DNA of 64,000 bases, from NCBI GenBank assembly GCA_029891345.1, contig CM057000.1, positions 133,164,163 to 133,228,162 on the forward strand, given 5' to 3'. Both the position numbers and the translations under genes were made by a program. The notes below the pieces were generated by a model. It saw only the letters and a program-made list of their open reading frames with translations. It did not search any database and was not told the DNA's origin. This document shows positions 1-10,344 of the stretch, one piece after another. The first letter of the stretch is position 1; each line of letters begins with the position of its first letter. The DNA comes from Dryococelus australis. Its lineage: Eukaryota > Arthropoda > Insecta > Phasmatodea > Phasmatidae.

Positions 1-26
1 GGACCTCGAGTAGAGGAGTAATAATT

Positions 27-43
27 GGGGGGGGGGGGGGGGG
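27..43. repeat. G homopolymer, 17 bases
   Basis: An uninterrupted G run lies directly before the tRNA-like head of a SINE. Other long G runs are at 820-833, 3715-3727, 5871-5888, 25711-25744 and 31634-31649. C runs lie near 28985-28999, 19550 and 41988. Lengths of such runs are often unreliable in assemblies. Confidence 0.9.
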
Positions 44-222
44 ACGGTGGTTGAGTGGTTAGCCTGCTCGCCTCCCACCCAGGGCGAAACGGGTTCAATC
101 TCCGGCCTGGTCACTCCCGGATGTTCACATGCGAGATTCGTGCCGGACGATTCCGCTGGTCGAGGGTTTTCTCGGGGATCTCCCGTATATCCCGCTCTTT
201 CATTCCGGCGTAACCGTGGTAG
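44..222 (+). mobile_element. SINE-A copy 1, 3'-truncated tRNA-derived SINE
   Basis: The head carries a box A-like segment (GTTGAGTGGTTAGCCTGCTC) and a box B-like segment (GGGTTCAATCTCC). The shared body follows: a CGTGCCGGACGAT stretch, then GGTTTTCTCGGGGATCTCCC. Similarity to the other copies fades at about 220, before the usual TTAAGAGCCGCCCAAATCTC end. The family is a Pol III-type non-autonomous retroposon and codes for no protein. Confidence 0.8.
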
Positions 223-860
223 TTTAATCTCCAGGAATTCTTACCTCTTCTGAAAAATTCGCTGGTGAATTTTTCTCCCTAGCACAGTATAACACTGTTT
301 GCAACCCTCGGCTGACCACAATACATAAGGTTGACACTAATCCCCGAGGGCATTACCCTCGTCACTTTCTCGCTAGACAGCGTCCCTTGGTAGAATAACA
401 ATTTAAGGAACAAGTGTAGCCACCTTGCAAATAAAATTACTGTTCAAGCATATCCAAAAATTACGCAACGAACCAGAGTCCTCAGCGCCAGCAGGGGAGT
501 TATTCCCCAAAACAGTGATTCAAGGCACACCGGCTGTTTTTTGTAGGTGGTGACCGTAAAACGGTCATGTATCACAGCGAAGCTTAGGAGTTTCCCCAGA
601 AATGATTTTAAAGCATAGTAATTTCGTATTCTGTGTAATTAGAAGAGTGAAATTGTATCACTTTCCGAGAAAAAAAAATTTAATTTTTTCCGAAAAGCCC
701 CTATTCTGAACATTTACTCTTTTCTTTCTGTACGGCATCTCGCCATAATGATTTACATTCTTTTCCTGTCTCGATCGCGAGGGTGTCCGTTTTTTCCTAC
801 CTGGGGGTAAAATCCGCCTGGGGGGGGGGGGGGTAAAATTCCACGGTTACACCTGCTCAG
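223..860. other. No gene recognised
   Basis: AT-rich single-copy-looking DNA with a G14 run at 820-833. I see no coding similarity, no tRNA and no clear repeat boundary. Confidence 0.5.
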
Positions 861-1369
861 GACGGACGAGGTCAACTACCATTCGAGAGGATCGATAGAT
901 GGTGCGCCAGGCGCGGAGTGATTCCATGACAACCCGGTCCACGATGCTGGCCAGTGTTGGGGCTTCTGTGTGAACAACGAACCATTTCGCGACACCTTGC
1001 GGTGGTGAATATGCAATTCCAGATCCCATACATGTGCTGCCATTAACACTGCAACAGCTACAGCTCCGTTTGCAGTGACGCCCATCCACAGCAGACTGGC
1101 GATACACGGGTGTTTAATTATTAGCCCCGCTTCATTAAAGGGACGCGATTATCACCGCGCCAGCGCGTGGAGGACCTCTGTTGAACGCCACAATGACAAA
1201 CCTCACTATCGAGCGGTATGCTTCCTCCACGGAATACATTATGGTCTGGGGAGTCGTATCTTACGACAGCCGATCCTCTCTTGTCGTGTTATGTACAACA
1301 CTGTTTGTTGGCCCAGCAGTATGTGGATGTGATCGTATGCCCACGCTTGCTCCTAATCGTGAAGGTTTC

Positions 1370-2130
1370 TGCCCGACACATGCAAATAGGACCCCGTCGT
1401 CTCTGTTTCCTCAGGATGATGTTCGATTTTCAAGGAATAGAGAACCCCCCTCCCCCCTCATCATCGCACTTATGAGTTAGTGTGTCGTCAAAGGGTATCA
1501 TTAAGCATAGTTTGGGTTCGCACAGCAAAAGAAAACGTAGTTACATAAATATATTTTCCCCTTTTCTCCTGAAGTCCAAAAAATACCAATTCCCAATATG
1601 GGATTACAAAATGTATTTAAAAGTTTTAATAAAATCCCATGACTTTAATTTTCCCACAAAGACATTTAAATTTATATACTTTTTGTTTTATGCGAAATAA
1701 TCAGAAATGAAGATTACATATATTTGAATAATTATGTAGAGAAACCCTCTACTTTTTTTAAAAACAGAGAAACAGTAGTTCCATCGCTAATAAAGTCCCT
1801 GGCCAGTCTCCCCGAACAGGGGAAAACGCAAGTCTTTTATTCAAATTTGTCGTCATCTTCTGGAACATTTTCCGACGATCCCGGAGCGGAAACACCCCTA
1901 TGTGGCGTCATGGCTGGCCGGCGTCACGTTGTCATGGAGACACGCCGGGGTAAACGGCAAACTAGCGCGCCATTTGCCATACAGCAGTCATGCAGGCAAC
2001 AACAGCGAGATAAGTAGAGCAGGTCCCATCGCACCAAAGGTAAGTCATGTACACGACCCTCATGTAGAAACGGCAATCCAAGGCGAGGTGTACTTAGGCG
2101 AATTTTTTGATGCGCGTAGGCGGTCACACA
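1370..2130. other. Insertion-like segment within the Tc1 remnant
   Basis: Transposase similarity stops near 1360, after the YVDV block, and resumes near 2130 with FLAGIPGQ just before FQQDN. Normally these blocks are adjacent. The roughly 760 bp between them is AT-rich and unrecognised, with no clear TIR or target duplication. It could be a decayed insertion or rearranged flank. Confidence 0.45.
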
Positions 2131-2164
2131 TTTTTAGCCGGGATTCCAGGTCAGATATTCCAAC

Positions 2165-2487
2165 CATAGACTAAAGATGAGGTAAACCGATCTCGCTGGC
2201 TGCTCACAGCCGATCTCCGTGTCCCAACATTCAAATGCTTTGCTGCCTATACGTCTAGCGAAAATGGCGTGGTTAGGATTTTAGGTTAGAAAACTGATTT
2301 GTAAACAAATGCTTTGTGATGCATTTTAATAATATAAAAGTGCTTGTCATTTAAAATTTAAGATATAAACATAAACGTTCATCACTGTTGATCATGTGAG
2401 TTTGACAGTTGTGTAGGATTGGGGTAGGTGAATGTTGGGTACATGCGCAGAAGACGAATAAGCAGTCTACATCATCATTAGTCTATG
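2165..2487. mobile_element. 323 bp TIR element inside the Tc1 transposase
   Basis: The ends are inverted: CATAGACTAAAGATGA on the left, TCATCATTAGTCTATG on the right. The flanks are ATTCCAAC (2157-2164) and GTTCCAAC (2488-2495), an 8 bp duplication with one mismatch, as expected for hAT-type insertion. Removing the element and one flank joins the transposase text into PGQIFQQDN, so the insertion point is exact. No coding capacity is seen. The assignment to hAT rests only on the duplication length. Confidence 0.7.
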
Positions 2488-2830
2488 GTTCCAACAGGAT
2501 AACACCCGACCTCACACAGCACGAGCTGCCCAGGACTACCTCTGTCATGTTCAAATACACTATGCCCAGCCTGCTCCTCTGACAAGTTCCCAGTCGAGCA
2601 GGTGTAGCAGCAGTTGAAACGCCAGCTGTCGCCGTGCTGCAGTAACCAGGATTTGGAGCACAGCGTCCGATAACTGCATCGAGGTAATGTCCGGCGTCTG
2701 CTGGACTCCAACCCAGACCCGTGCGTAGCGTTTATCGCAGTGCGATGTAGTGAGACGCACTACGAAGGCGAACGGTCAATGTATCACACATCCACATGTC
2801 ACTAGCCTGCTGGAATGTTTCTGTGATCAT

Positions 2831-3030
2831 GCGCATTCTTAATATCTATCACTACCTCTATAAAGTCTCGGTATTATCAGATTAATCCTTCCGTATGCGC
2901 TGTTTGTAATGTCCGGCAGTGCATACATAGGGAAAGCAGAGAACAAAACGAGATTGTTAATACCTACCTTCAAATGTTTCAACTTCCCAATAATGAGCTA
3001 TTAGGTATACTGCTAACTTCTAGTTTAAAG
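2831..3030. other. No gene recognised
   Basis: Short AT-rich spacer between the Tc1 remnant and a SINE. Nothing recognisable. Confidence 0.5.
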
Positions 3031-3283
3031 GGGGCCGCGGTGGTATGGTGGTTAAACTACTCGCCTCGATCACTGGCGGGGTCGCATCAGGATTTTCGCA
3101 TGTGTGAATCGTGGCGGATGATGCCGCTGGTTCGGTGGGTTTTCTCGGGGACCTCCCATTTCCCCAGCCCTTGCATTCCAGCACTGCTCCATACCCACCT
3201 CACTTCGCACTCATCGGCTCTCAAGAGCTCGCTGTGAAGAGCCGCCCAAATCTCTTCACTGCCTCCGATTTACGAAGACCATC
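3031..3283 (+). mobile_element. SINE-A copy 2
   Basis: Starts GGGGCCGCGGTGGTATGGTG and keeps box A (TATGGTGGTTAAACTACTCG). Box B is degraded. The body is well kept, including CGGCTCTCAAGAGCTCG and the end GAGCCGCCCAAATCTCTTCAC. No convincing target duplication. The head resembles a tRNA of the Gly/Asp/Glu type, but the parent tRNA cannot be fixed by eye. Confidence 0.85.
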
Positions 3284-3339
3284 ACTGTCTACAATTTACG
3301 ATGACCAACCCGCCACTAAGCGTTGTGCGATGTCCACTT

Positions 3340-3580
3340 TTAAATACCGTTTCCGAACGTTGACCGGTATCGGTGCGATATATCGCTCCCAGAGAGTATT
3401 GAAATTCGATGGTGAAACATCGAAAATATCGCTTGTATCGATATAGCAAATATCGGTCATATTGAAACCGCAAACATAGGATCTCGTCAATACCGCTAAA
3501 ATCGCGTATTACTGAAAGTGCATATCGAAAATGTTGCACCGTTGGATTGTATGGCAGATGCGATATTTCGGCAGCACTGC
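3340..3580. repeat. TATCG-rich degenerate sequence
   Basis: ATATCG or its complement recurs about ten times, including one exact TATCGATA at 3436-3443. No fixed period is seen, so this is a motif-rich patch rather than a regular satellite. Confidence 0.55.
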
Positions 3581-3589
3581 CTCGTGATC

Positions 3590-3945
3590 GCCGTCACGCG
3601 TGAGGCGCGCCAGAGCCACGCTTCGTAACACGCACCCCCACGGCCTCGGCAACAACGGGCAGAAGTAATGGGGTGCGCAAGGGAAATGGCCTGTCGTGGC
3701 AGGTCATTGTAAGAGGGGGGGGGGGGGATGGTAACCGCGACAGTGGCGTGTGGCGGGTCGCAGCTCGTAGGCGGTCGGCGGACGCTGGGGCAGACTGCTG
3801 GGGCAGACTGGAGCTATCTCCGCTCCGCTGTGCGAGGAACCGCTGCCTCGTGGGCTGGGCTGTATGTCGTGTAGACGCACACACTCAGTTTCACTTCGCC
3901 GCTGATTTTATGGCTGTGTCGACCAGCACAGGCTTGCGTGCGCAA
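3590..3945. other. GC-rich patch, no gene recognised
   Basis: CpG-rich DNA with a G13 run at 3715-3727 and a short direct repeat (GCAGACTGCTGGGGCAGACTG region, about 3790-3812). Open frames on both strands are explained by base composition. It ends at the left end of a TA-2 element. Confidence 0.5.
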
Positions 3946-3948
3946 TTA

Positions 3949-4385
3949 TATAATCCATTCACGGTTACTTCAGTCTTTCCTGAAGCCCTGCCAATGTTCT
4001 ACTTGCAGGATATTCCTCCGCCTCGTGCAAACTAAGCTTAACAAGTCTGGAGAATTACACCAGAGGGACAACGCACCACATTCGTGCGCGCTCAGTTGTA
4101 ACTGTATTTTGTATAAGAACTGTTTCTCGCTAGATGTTACCAACATACCTATTTTTTCACTGTTTTTATTCAAATTATTTATCAATGAATCATTATAATT
4201 TATAGATAAGATATTAATTACATTTCAATTTATCATGAAAAAAAGTAACTTTTATGAACACAAGTATAAAGTATAAAACGCTGGTGATACAGGGCGTATT
4301 TATGAAATAACTAAATACGTCATACACGGGGAGATTTTTCAAAGGTTTGATTTAAAAAGGCCGAAGAAACAGTTAATGGACTATA
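3949..4385 (+). mobile_element. TA-2 element copy a
   Basis: Left tip TATAATCCATTCACGGTTAC, right tip GAAGAAACAGTTAATGGA followed by CTATA: a TIR of about 20 bp ending at TA. The interior blocks ATTCCTCCGCCTCGTGCAAA and GTCTGGAGAATTACACC recur in the six other copies. No ORF is shared among copies, so this is a non-autonomous DNA element. The TA ending suggests Tc1/mariner-type integration. This is the most complete copy and serves here as the reference. Confidence 0.8.
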
Positions 4386-4618
4386 GGCTGTTCATGGTAA
4401 AGTGAACATTTTTGAGAGCCCTTTCATTTTGGAATAATACTCAAGAAATATATATTTTATTGCAGCCTTAGACGTGAACTTCCCATTGCAATGGAATATA
4501 CACATTTTGTTTATTCCTTACATGACAACATTTACTTTGAAATGTCGTTGAAGTAATTGCTGCAAGGAAAATGTAACTAGGGCCTCAAAAGTGCTCACTT
4601 TACCGTGAACAGCCTATA
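4382..4618 (+). mobile_element. TA-1 element copy A, short class
   Basis: Left end TATAGGCTGTTCATGGTAAA, right end TTTACCGTGAACAGCCTATA, near-perfect TIRs bounded by TA. It abuts the TA-2 copy at 3949-4385, the two sharing a CTATA junction. The interior belongs to the short class also seen at 8164, 12511 and 41277: GTCTTAGACxTTAACTT-like text and a CTAGGGCCTCAAAAGTGC lead into the right end. Confidence 0.85.
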
Positions 4619-6600
4619 TTACTGGTTCATTTTACGGGGGCGTAGTCAGGAGGGTATATGGGCATGGGTGTCAGAATATGTTTCCTTCAGGCAAGGGTGA
4701 TATTTACAACTGGGTTTCACGCAAATTAAATCCAACAAATATATTAAACGTAATTTGAATGAACCTGTTTTTATCTAAGAATATACAATATTATAATAGC
4801 TAAAGTATTAAATTAAAAATCACAAACAGTTATCAAACTAAAATTATCGGAATAAAGGAAGAACTCTGTTACTCCTCCTGACTGGGACTTTCATGTTGCA
4901 GTTACGTCGCTATTAAGCAATTTATTTGTTATAAAAATGGTTATTTCAATTAGTTATAAGAATCATAATGAACATGAATAATTTATAAACGATAGTACTA
5001 ATGGATTTCTCACATTAAATAGAAAAATCCAGTTTTCCCAGGTGGGGATTAAGTGCCTCCCTTGTCCCTTTCCCTTTGCTAACGGCCGTGGATATGGAGA
5101 TTGTACACCCCTCCCTCCCTCCTTTGCCATTAAGGTTGACAGCAGTTAATGTTAAAATTATAAATAAACTTTTAATAGTTTAATTAAATATGTAATTGTT
5201 GTAAACAACTACGATGTATTGTTTTATTTTGTACTGTGAAATCATTTTTATAATGTACTAGTGCTAATTACACGTGCAGCAGTGCTGTCATACTAGCCGT
5301 AACCTACCTCACATCCTTCAGCCAGTGTTACCATTTATTTGAGAACTTTTTCACTGCACCACTGTCACCGTGGATTAAAAACATATCAAATCGAACTTAC
5401 CAAAAAATCCTTGTCCGGAGACAGAATTTTTAAACGTTAACACAAACTGGTCTCCTTGCGTAATGGTTACAGAGAATATTCAGAGGGAAAGAAGTTTTAC
5501 GTATCTTTAAAACTGTAATTGGTATTTGTACGTGCACAAATGTTGTTTCGAAACTTTGCAATTTTTAAGTGTAATTGGCAATAGCTAGCAACTGAATGTG
5601 TGTTTTTGTAGCTATATGTATAATACTCACAATTACAATTTTCTATTTACCAGTATATAAACTACTATTCTTTTTTATTTAGCGTTTGCGGAATGTTTCA
5701 TACCTAAAAATGTTTGTGAAACGCTCGTATTAACCCCCTTCCACCTAAAAAAAAAAAGTATACATTAGAGACGGAAATAGAAAACGAAAAGTATATCCAG
5801 ACATCAAAAATTTCACACAGGTGGGGTTGAGGAATTTGTGGAAAAAGGCCCAGGCTACAAATGTTCCTTTGGGGGGGGGGGGGGGGGGTAAGTTAAAAGT
5901 CCATTTTCTAAAATCACAAAAATTATTAAGAACAAAATAACTTCAAAACTTTTTTTTTTTTTTCGTTTTTAATTAAAAGGATTTGATGAGGGGATACAAA
6001 ACGTGGATTAAACATAAATAAAATTATCAACAATACAAATAATAGCCTACGTTCGAAAATAACATCAATATTTTTATTGATTTTTCCGTAATGTATAAAA
6101 ATCAACCATGAAATAAGCAGAAGTACAAAGTAAGATGTCATAGTACTATATTTGCTCCAAAGTCTAACTATCTAGTGCTAAATGTTCAAATTGCCAGTTT
6201 TAACTAGCGGGAATGTTATATTATTATATCGCCTGTGTAAAGAAAATGTTCCACGCAATGGCGCAGTTTGCAGGATATTATTATTTTTTATGTGTCGAGT
6301 TATCAAGGGGCTCTTTGAAATTGTGACACAGACAACTGCTAATTTGTCCGATTTTAAATCCGCCACTGGACACCGCTCAAAACAATGAAACTATTTTTAA
6401 GGGCGCTGCCTACCTGGAAGAGGAATAATCAGTTTTAAAGACCTTGCACCTCAATACACATCTTTAAAAGGTAACTGTTCCAAACAAAAACATATTCAAT
6501 GCAACTTCCTTAGTGAATACTGCCACATTAGGAAATTTACCAAAGATTTCAATCATTCGTAGGTTTTTTTTTGTAGAAAAAATAAAATTTAACCTCCAAT
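4619..6600. other. AT-rich intergenic DNA, no gene recognised
   Basis: Contains short homopolymer runs, including G18 at 5871-5888, but I find no repeat boundary, RNA gene or coding similarity. Confidence 0.5.
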
Positions 6601-6639
6601 TTTAAGGAAAAATATATAAAACGTAAAGTTGGTGAACTC

Positions 6640-6774
6640 TCTTAACGTGCCTGTATTACGTAAGAAATACCTCGTTGAATACTTTCTTAACGTGCCTGTA
6701 TTACGTAAGAAATACCTCGTTGAATACTTTCTTAACGTGCCTGTATTACGTAAGAAATACCTCGTTGAATACTT
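6640..6774 (+). repeat. 45 bp minisatellite, three perfect copies
   Basis: Units at 6640-6684, 6685-6729 and 6730-6774 are identical. Each contains the palindrome TTACGTAA. Because 45 is a multiple of three, both strands stay open and give a 15-residue repeat (LNVPVLRKKYLVEYF on the plus strand), but the flanks show no gene. Perfect identity points to very recent expansion. Confidence 0.95.
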
Positions 6775-7134
6775 TTTCTTTGAAATGGCTATCTTTAAAA
6801 CTGTTGAAATGATAAGGAATGTGTTTAACATTTATTCCCCATTTAAGAGGGCGTGCGTGGTACATACTGTAAATCGACTCCAAATACGCCAATTGATGTC
6901 CACAGGTTCAAGAATGACAACATAGAGAAAGCAAAATAGTGTAACCCTAAATAATGTTTTTTTTGCCAACTTTATCTACTATTTTGCAAGATTAGTGTAC
7001 TATTGTAGCACAACCTGCCCCGCGACAGCATATAGAAAGTGTGTCTGTGTGACATGTCTAAATTTCCAACCATTGCATCTATGGACTAATATAAACAATA
7101 AATACTAGCCAAAAAAATTTTTGGGAAAGGTAAT
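6775..7134. other. No gene recognised
   Basis: AT-rich spacer between the minisatellite and the Harbinger element. Nothing recognisable. Confidence 0.5.
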
Positions 7135-7137
7135 TTA

Positions 7138-8052
7138 AGGCCGGTTTTACCAACGAAGTTATACTTTTTGGAATCTCGAGATAATTTGATTCAGATGAGA
7201 GGTTTAGCTTCGATTATAATCTCGATAATTTTGAGCGTGTTTCACGAGGTTTGATCACAATAAAGAATATCTCGTTAAAATTATATCGATATTCTAACTT
7301 AATCGCGATTTTCTCTTGGGAGACATTACAGATTTTGCTTTGAACTTGTACACAGAATCATTTTGAGAAAATTATGGCAAGTCGTGAAGGTATTTTGGTC
7401 GTAAGGAAACGGGGAAGAAGAAATTTCTCAAAAAAAAAGTTTTGTTAGATTTAGTAACAGAACATTTCACTACCATTGAATATAAACAAACTGCTGCAGT
7501 GACACAACAAAATAAAATGAAACAGTGGCAAACGATTGTGAATAATTTCTATAGTATATCTCGTGAAGGCCTGTGTGGGATAACATAAAATAACTTACGC
7601 GAAAAACATATGCAGACGAACGTGTTCAAATAGTTACTGGAACAGATAATATATTAAAATTATGTTTGACAATCAAGTGTTTGCCGTAGGGCGAAAGTGT
7701 ACTTTAAAATCCTCATCATCGTAACATTCAGAATAATTTATTCTTTCACGTAAACATCGCGACCGACGAACAATATAATCCTCGTTATCACTTCCCCCTT
7801 CAAAGATTAAATCTAAATTGTACATGGCCTGAGCCATTTTGTCTTTATTGGTGATGAAATGCCCTCTCGTTACCTGCCCAAAATATGTGTTTATGTTTTA
7901 CAGTTTAATCCCGATAATGTGACTTAAACCATCAAAATCGGAGGGTTAATATTTTATCTCGATATTCAGGGACAATCGAGATTGATGTGCGTGGCGAAAC
8001 ATGACAGTTAATCTCGATTAACTATCATTATCTTGCTTGATGAAACCGGGTC
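7138..8052 (+). mobile_element. PIF/Harbinger-like element, 915 bp, non-autonomous
   Basis: Bounded by TTA at 7135-7137 and 8053-8055, the 3 bp target typical of PIF/Harbinger. The TIRs share the CCGGTTT core: AGGCCGGTTTTACC on the left, GATGAAACCGGGTC on the right. Subterminal ATCTCGAT/AATCGAGAT repeats occur at both ends. It carries a remnant of the Myb/SANT-like second protein but no recognisable DDE transposase, so it must have depended on a relative. Confidence 0.75.
7374..7640 (+). pseudogene. Myb/SANT-like ORF2 remnant of Harbinger
   Basis: From the ATG at 7374 the frame reads MASREGILVVRKRGRRNFS. It then breaks at an A-run near 7430 and continues in another frame with LLDLVTEHFTTIEYKQTA and KMKQWQTIVNNFYSISREG. 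In this family the small Myb-like protein helps the transposase bind DNA. The K/R-rich start, the aromatic spacing (W in KQWQTIV) and the location inside TTA-flanked TIRs all fit. A stop follows near 7587, with further family-like residues after it. Nonfunctional. Confidence 0.65.
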
Positions 8053-8163
8053 TTAGTGTTTTTAGAATATTAATTGTGGTTAGCGGAACAGCGCCCGAAG
8101 TCTGCAGCAACTTCAGATACCTGCGTGCACAACAACCTGAAAGGCGAATGGGGCGACCGCCTG

Positions 8164-8409
8164 TATAGGCCGTTCACGGTAAACCGAGCACTTTTCTAAC
8201 CTGTTTCATCCCACATAATAATCAATAAATACATTTCATTGTGGTCTCAGACTTTTGGTTTTAGGGTGTGGTGAATATATACACCGTGTTTATTACTCAC
8301 TTGTCAGGGTTTATTTAGATAAATAAGTGGGAGAAGGATATAAATCGGTTGGGAAAAAAAAAAGTAACTAGGGGTTCAAAAGTGCTCACTTTATCGTGAA
8401 CGGACTATA
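8164..8409 (+). mobile_element. TA-1 element copy B, short class
   Basis: Ends TATAGGCCGTTCACGGTAAA and TTTATCGTGAACGGACTATA. The interior is the short class (AAAGTAACTAGGGGTTCAAAAG before the right TIR). No coding capacity. Confidence 0.85.
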
Positions 8410-8625
8410 CATAGGCCACCGGGGGAAAACGTGTAGACCTTACGTCGCCAATACTGCCGTTTGCGTGTTGTCGTTCGAAATAAAATTCAATGGATTCTGG
8501 CACCCGTTACAACTCAACTGCTAATCCCCTATTCATGGAGTCCTTGTGCAGGCACTCTCCGCATTGAGCTCCAGTTTCGTTCGCCCCTTCGCTATACGCA
8601 ACATGTGAGGCGCACACAAGTGCAT

Positions 8626-8675
8626 GTGTGTGTCTGTATATATATATATACAGACACACACATACATACATATAT

Positions 8676-8757
<82 letters not shown>
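8626..8757. repeat. GT/TA microsatellite with hairpin
   Basis: A TGTGTGTCTG-(TA)n-CAGACACACA hairpin at about 8626-8660 is followed by CATA repeats and a pure (TA)n run at 8682-8755. The run abuts the left end of the next TA-1 copy and appears to have replaced its left tip. Confidence 0.9.
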
Positions 8758-8759
<2 letters not shown>

Positions 8760-8761
<2 letters not shown>

Positions 8762-9236
8762 AACTCAGCTCTTTTGAAATGAACCTTAGAGAGAATTCAC
8801 TGCCCCTGCCTGCATATATTTCAACGGACGCATGAGTGACATGTGTACAGTAAAGTTGGTGACATGTGTACAGTAAAGTTGGTGACATGTGTACAGTAAA
8901 GTTGGTGACATGTGTACAGTAAAGTTGGTGACGTTGGAAGGGAAAGTAGTTCCATGTGTCAATGGTCGAATTGAAAATGTTAGGTAAACATTTGTGTGGA
9001 CAGAAATTACTTTGTGTACTCTTTGTGTTTTATTTAATGCATACAAGTATAAAATTAATATAATATTTACTTTTTTAGTAATTTTTACAGTTGCACTTGA
9101 CCAACGCATGACTAAAAGTTATGAGTCCTCTGTCAATGTTATTATTTTACATAAGGCGGAATAATACATAACGTAAATACAAGTAGATATTAAGCAGGGC
9201 TTTCAAAAGTACTCATTTCACCGTGAACCCCTACAT
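8760..9236 (+). mobile_element. TA-1 element copy C, long class
   Basis: The left tip is partly overwritten by TA repeats (resumes at CTCTTTTGAAATGAACCTTAG). The right end AAGCAGGGCTTTCAAAAGTA then CACCGTGAAC is intact. The interior matches the long class at 16737 and 28139. It contains a 23 bp tandem array at 8836-8927. Confidence 0.8.
8836..8927 (+). repeat. 23 bp tandem repeat, four perfect copies
   Basis: Unit GTGACATGTGTACAGTAAAG plus TTG at 8836, 8859, 8882 and 8905. The related TA-1 copies have a single equivalent (for example GTGACGTGCGTCCAGTAAAG at about 16837), so the expansion is private to this copy. Confidence 0.95.
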
Positions 9237-9237
<1 letters not shown>

Positions 9238-9298
<61 letters not shown>

Positions 9299-9314
9299 CT
9301 TTATATATATACAT

Positions 9315-9364
<50 letters not shown>

Positions 9365-9388
9365 CTTTATATATATATATACATACTT

Positions 9389-9447
<59 letters not shown>
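9238..9447. repeat. TA and GA microsatellites with CATACTT interruptions
   Basis: (TA)n blocks are separated by five occurrences of TACATACTTTA, followed by (GA)n at 9413-9447. The CATACTTTA spacer equals the sequence right after the TA-1 copy's right end, so the array looks like stepwise duplication of that junction. Confidence 0.9.
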
Positions 9448-9449
<2 letters not shown>

Positions 9450-10134
9450 CGCGTTGTTTTGCCTAACTTCAACTTGAATTTAAAAAATACTAAATGTCCT
9501 TTCTTAAAATTTGGTTGCTAGCATCTTTTGTTTATATTGGCCTGTAGATACTGTGGTTTGAATTTCGACATATTATTCAAAAGTACCTTCTATAAATTTA
9601 CGGCGGATGAAATATTTCGCCGGAAATACATTTTCCTGGTAAAATATTTCGTTTGCTTTCATAGTTAGTATAAACAGTTCTGTTGGATTATCCATTCGCC
9701 GTTTTCTTTACTGGCGTCCAAAAAAAAAGTTAATGTGGCTATAGCGTTAATTTATGTCTCATGCCCCTTTAACATCATATTTGCTGACTTGGTACGCCTG
9801 AACTCTGTACTCTGTTTGTAGGCCTGTGTAAGGTTAATTCTACTACAGGTTGGGCGGATCAGTGTTAAAAGTTTGGCAACTAGGTAAGCGCTAGTGTTGG
9901 CAAGGTACAAGACTTTCTATATCATCTCGTAAAAAAATATAATGGCTATTATAATACATCAGATATAAAATATCTTCGTAAATAACTAAACACTTATTCT
10001 TTTATTATTCGCAGAGATTAAAATTTTAATCAAAAGATGCCTTTTGGAACACCGCGCACCTAGTGGCAGAAATTTTCCCTATTCCAAACACTCCCATAAG
10101 AAATCTCGTTTTGTTCACAGAATAAACCTAAACC
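9448..10134. other. No gene recognised
   Basis: AT-rich DNA with no coding similarity or repeat boundary that I can define. Confidence 0.5.
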
Positions 10135-10342
10135 TGGGTATAATTGCGCCCTGAAAAACTACAATGAAGGAGCGAGGGATTTATTTTTGGGAAGGCCGCG
10201 CCGAGTAAACACTCAGCGGTCAGTGTCGACCACCGAAACTATCTCCAAGAACGAAATGTGAACTCGCAGTCGTTAGGAATCGAATCCGGGACGCGCCATG
10301 TTGGCAGGTCGACGTATCGCGAACCAGTAACACCACCGTTTA
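10135..10342 (-). mobile_element. tRNA-headed SINE-like repeat, single copy
   Basis: On the minus strand the head has a box A-like GTTACTGGTTCGCGATACG and a box B-like CGGATTCGATTCC. It is followed by unrelated body sequence down to about 10135. This looks like another tRNA-derived SINE or a tRNA pseudogene. No second copy in the window confirms its length. Confidence 0.45.
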
Positions 10343-10344
10343 GG

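Larger units (their letters stand above)
870..2830 (+). pseudogene. Tc1-like transposase remnant, interrupted by insertions
   Basis: Conceptual translation shows pieces of a Tc1/mariner transposase (a DDE enzyme that cuts and pastes DNA at TA) in the expected order. From about 899 comes the linker before the catalytic core. Around 1040-1080 is a piece resembling the RLQW segment. At 1200-1290 is ERYASSTEYIMVWGVVSYDS, matching the usual MVWG(x)IS block. At about 2488-2545 is FQQDNTRPHTARAAQDYL, matching the second catalytic Asp block. At about 2590-2640 FPVEQV and QQLKRQL resemble the SPIE(x)W block with the third acid. The protein carries stops and is split by foreign DNA, so it is inactive. 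Outer ends and TIRs are not clear; 870 and 2830 are estimates. Confidence 0.8.

Noticed and set aside
6629-6925. Protein with three 15-residue repeats
   Set aside because: The 45 bp minisatellite is a multiple of three and open on both strands. The flanks show no gene structure.
8461-8888. Frames made of YIYIYI repeats
   Set aside because: Direct translation of TA microsatellite on both strands.
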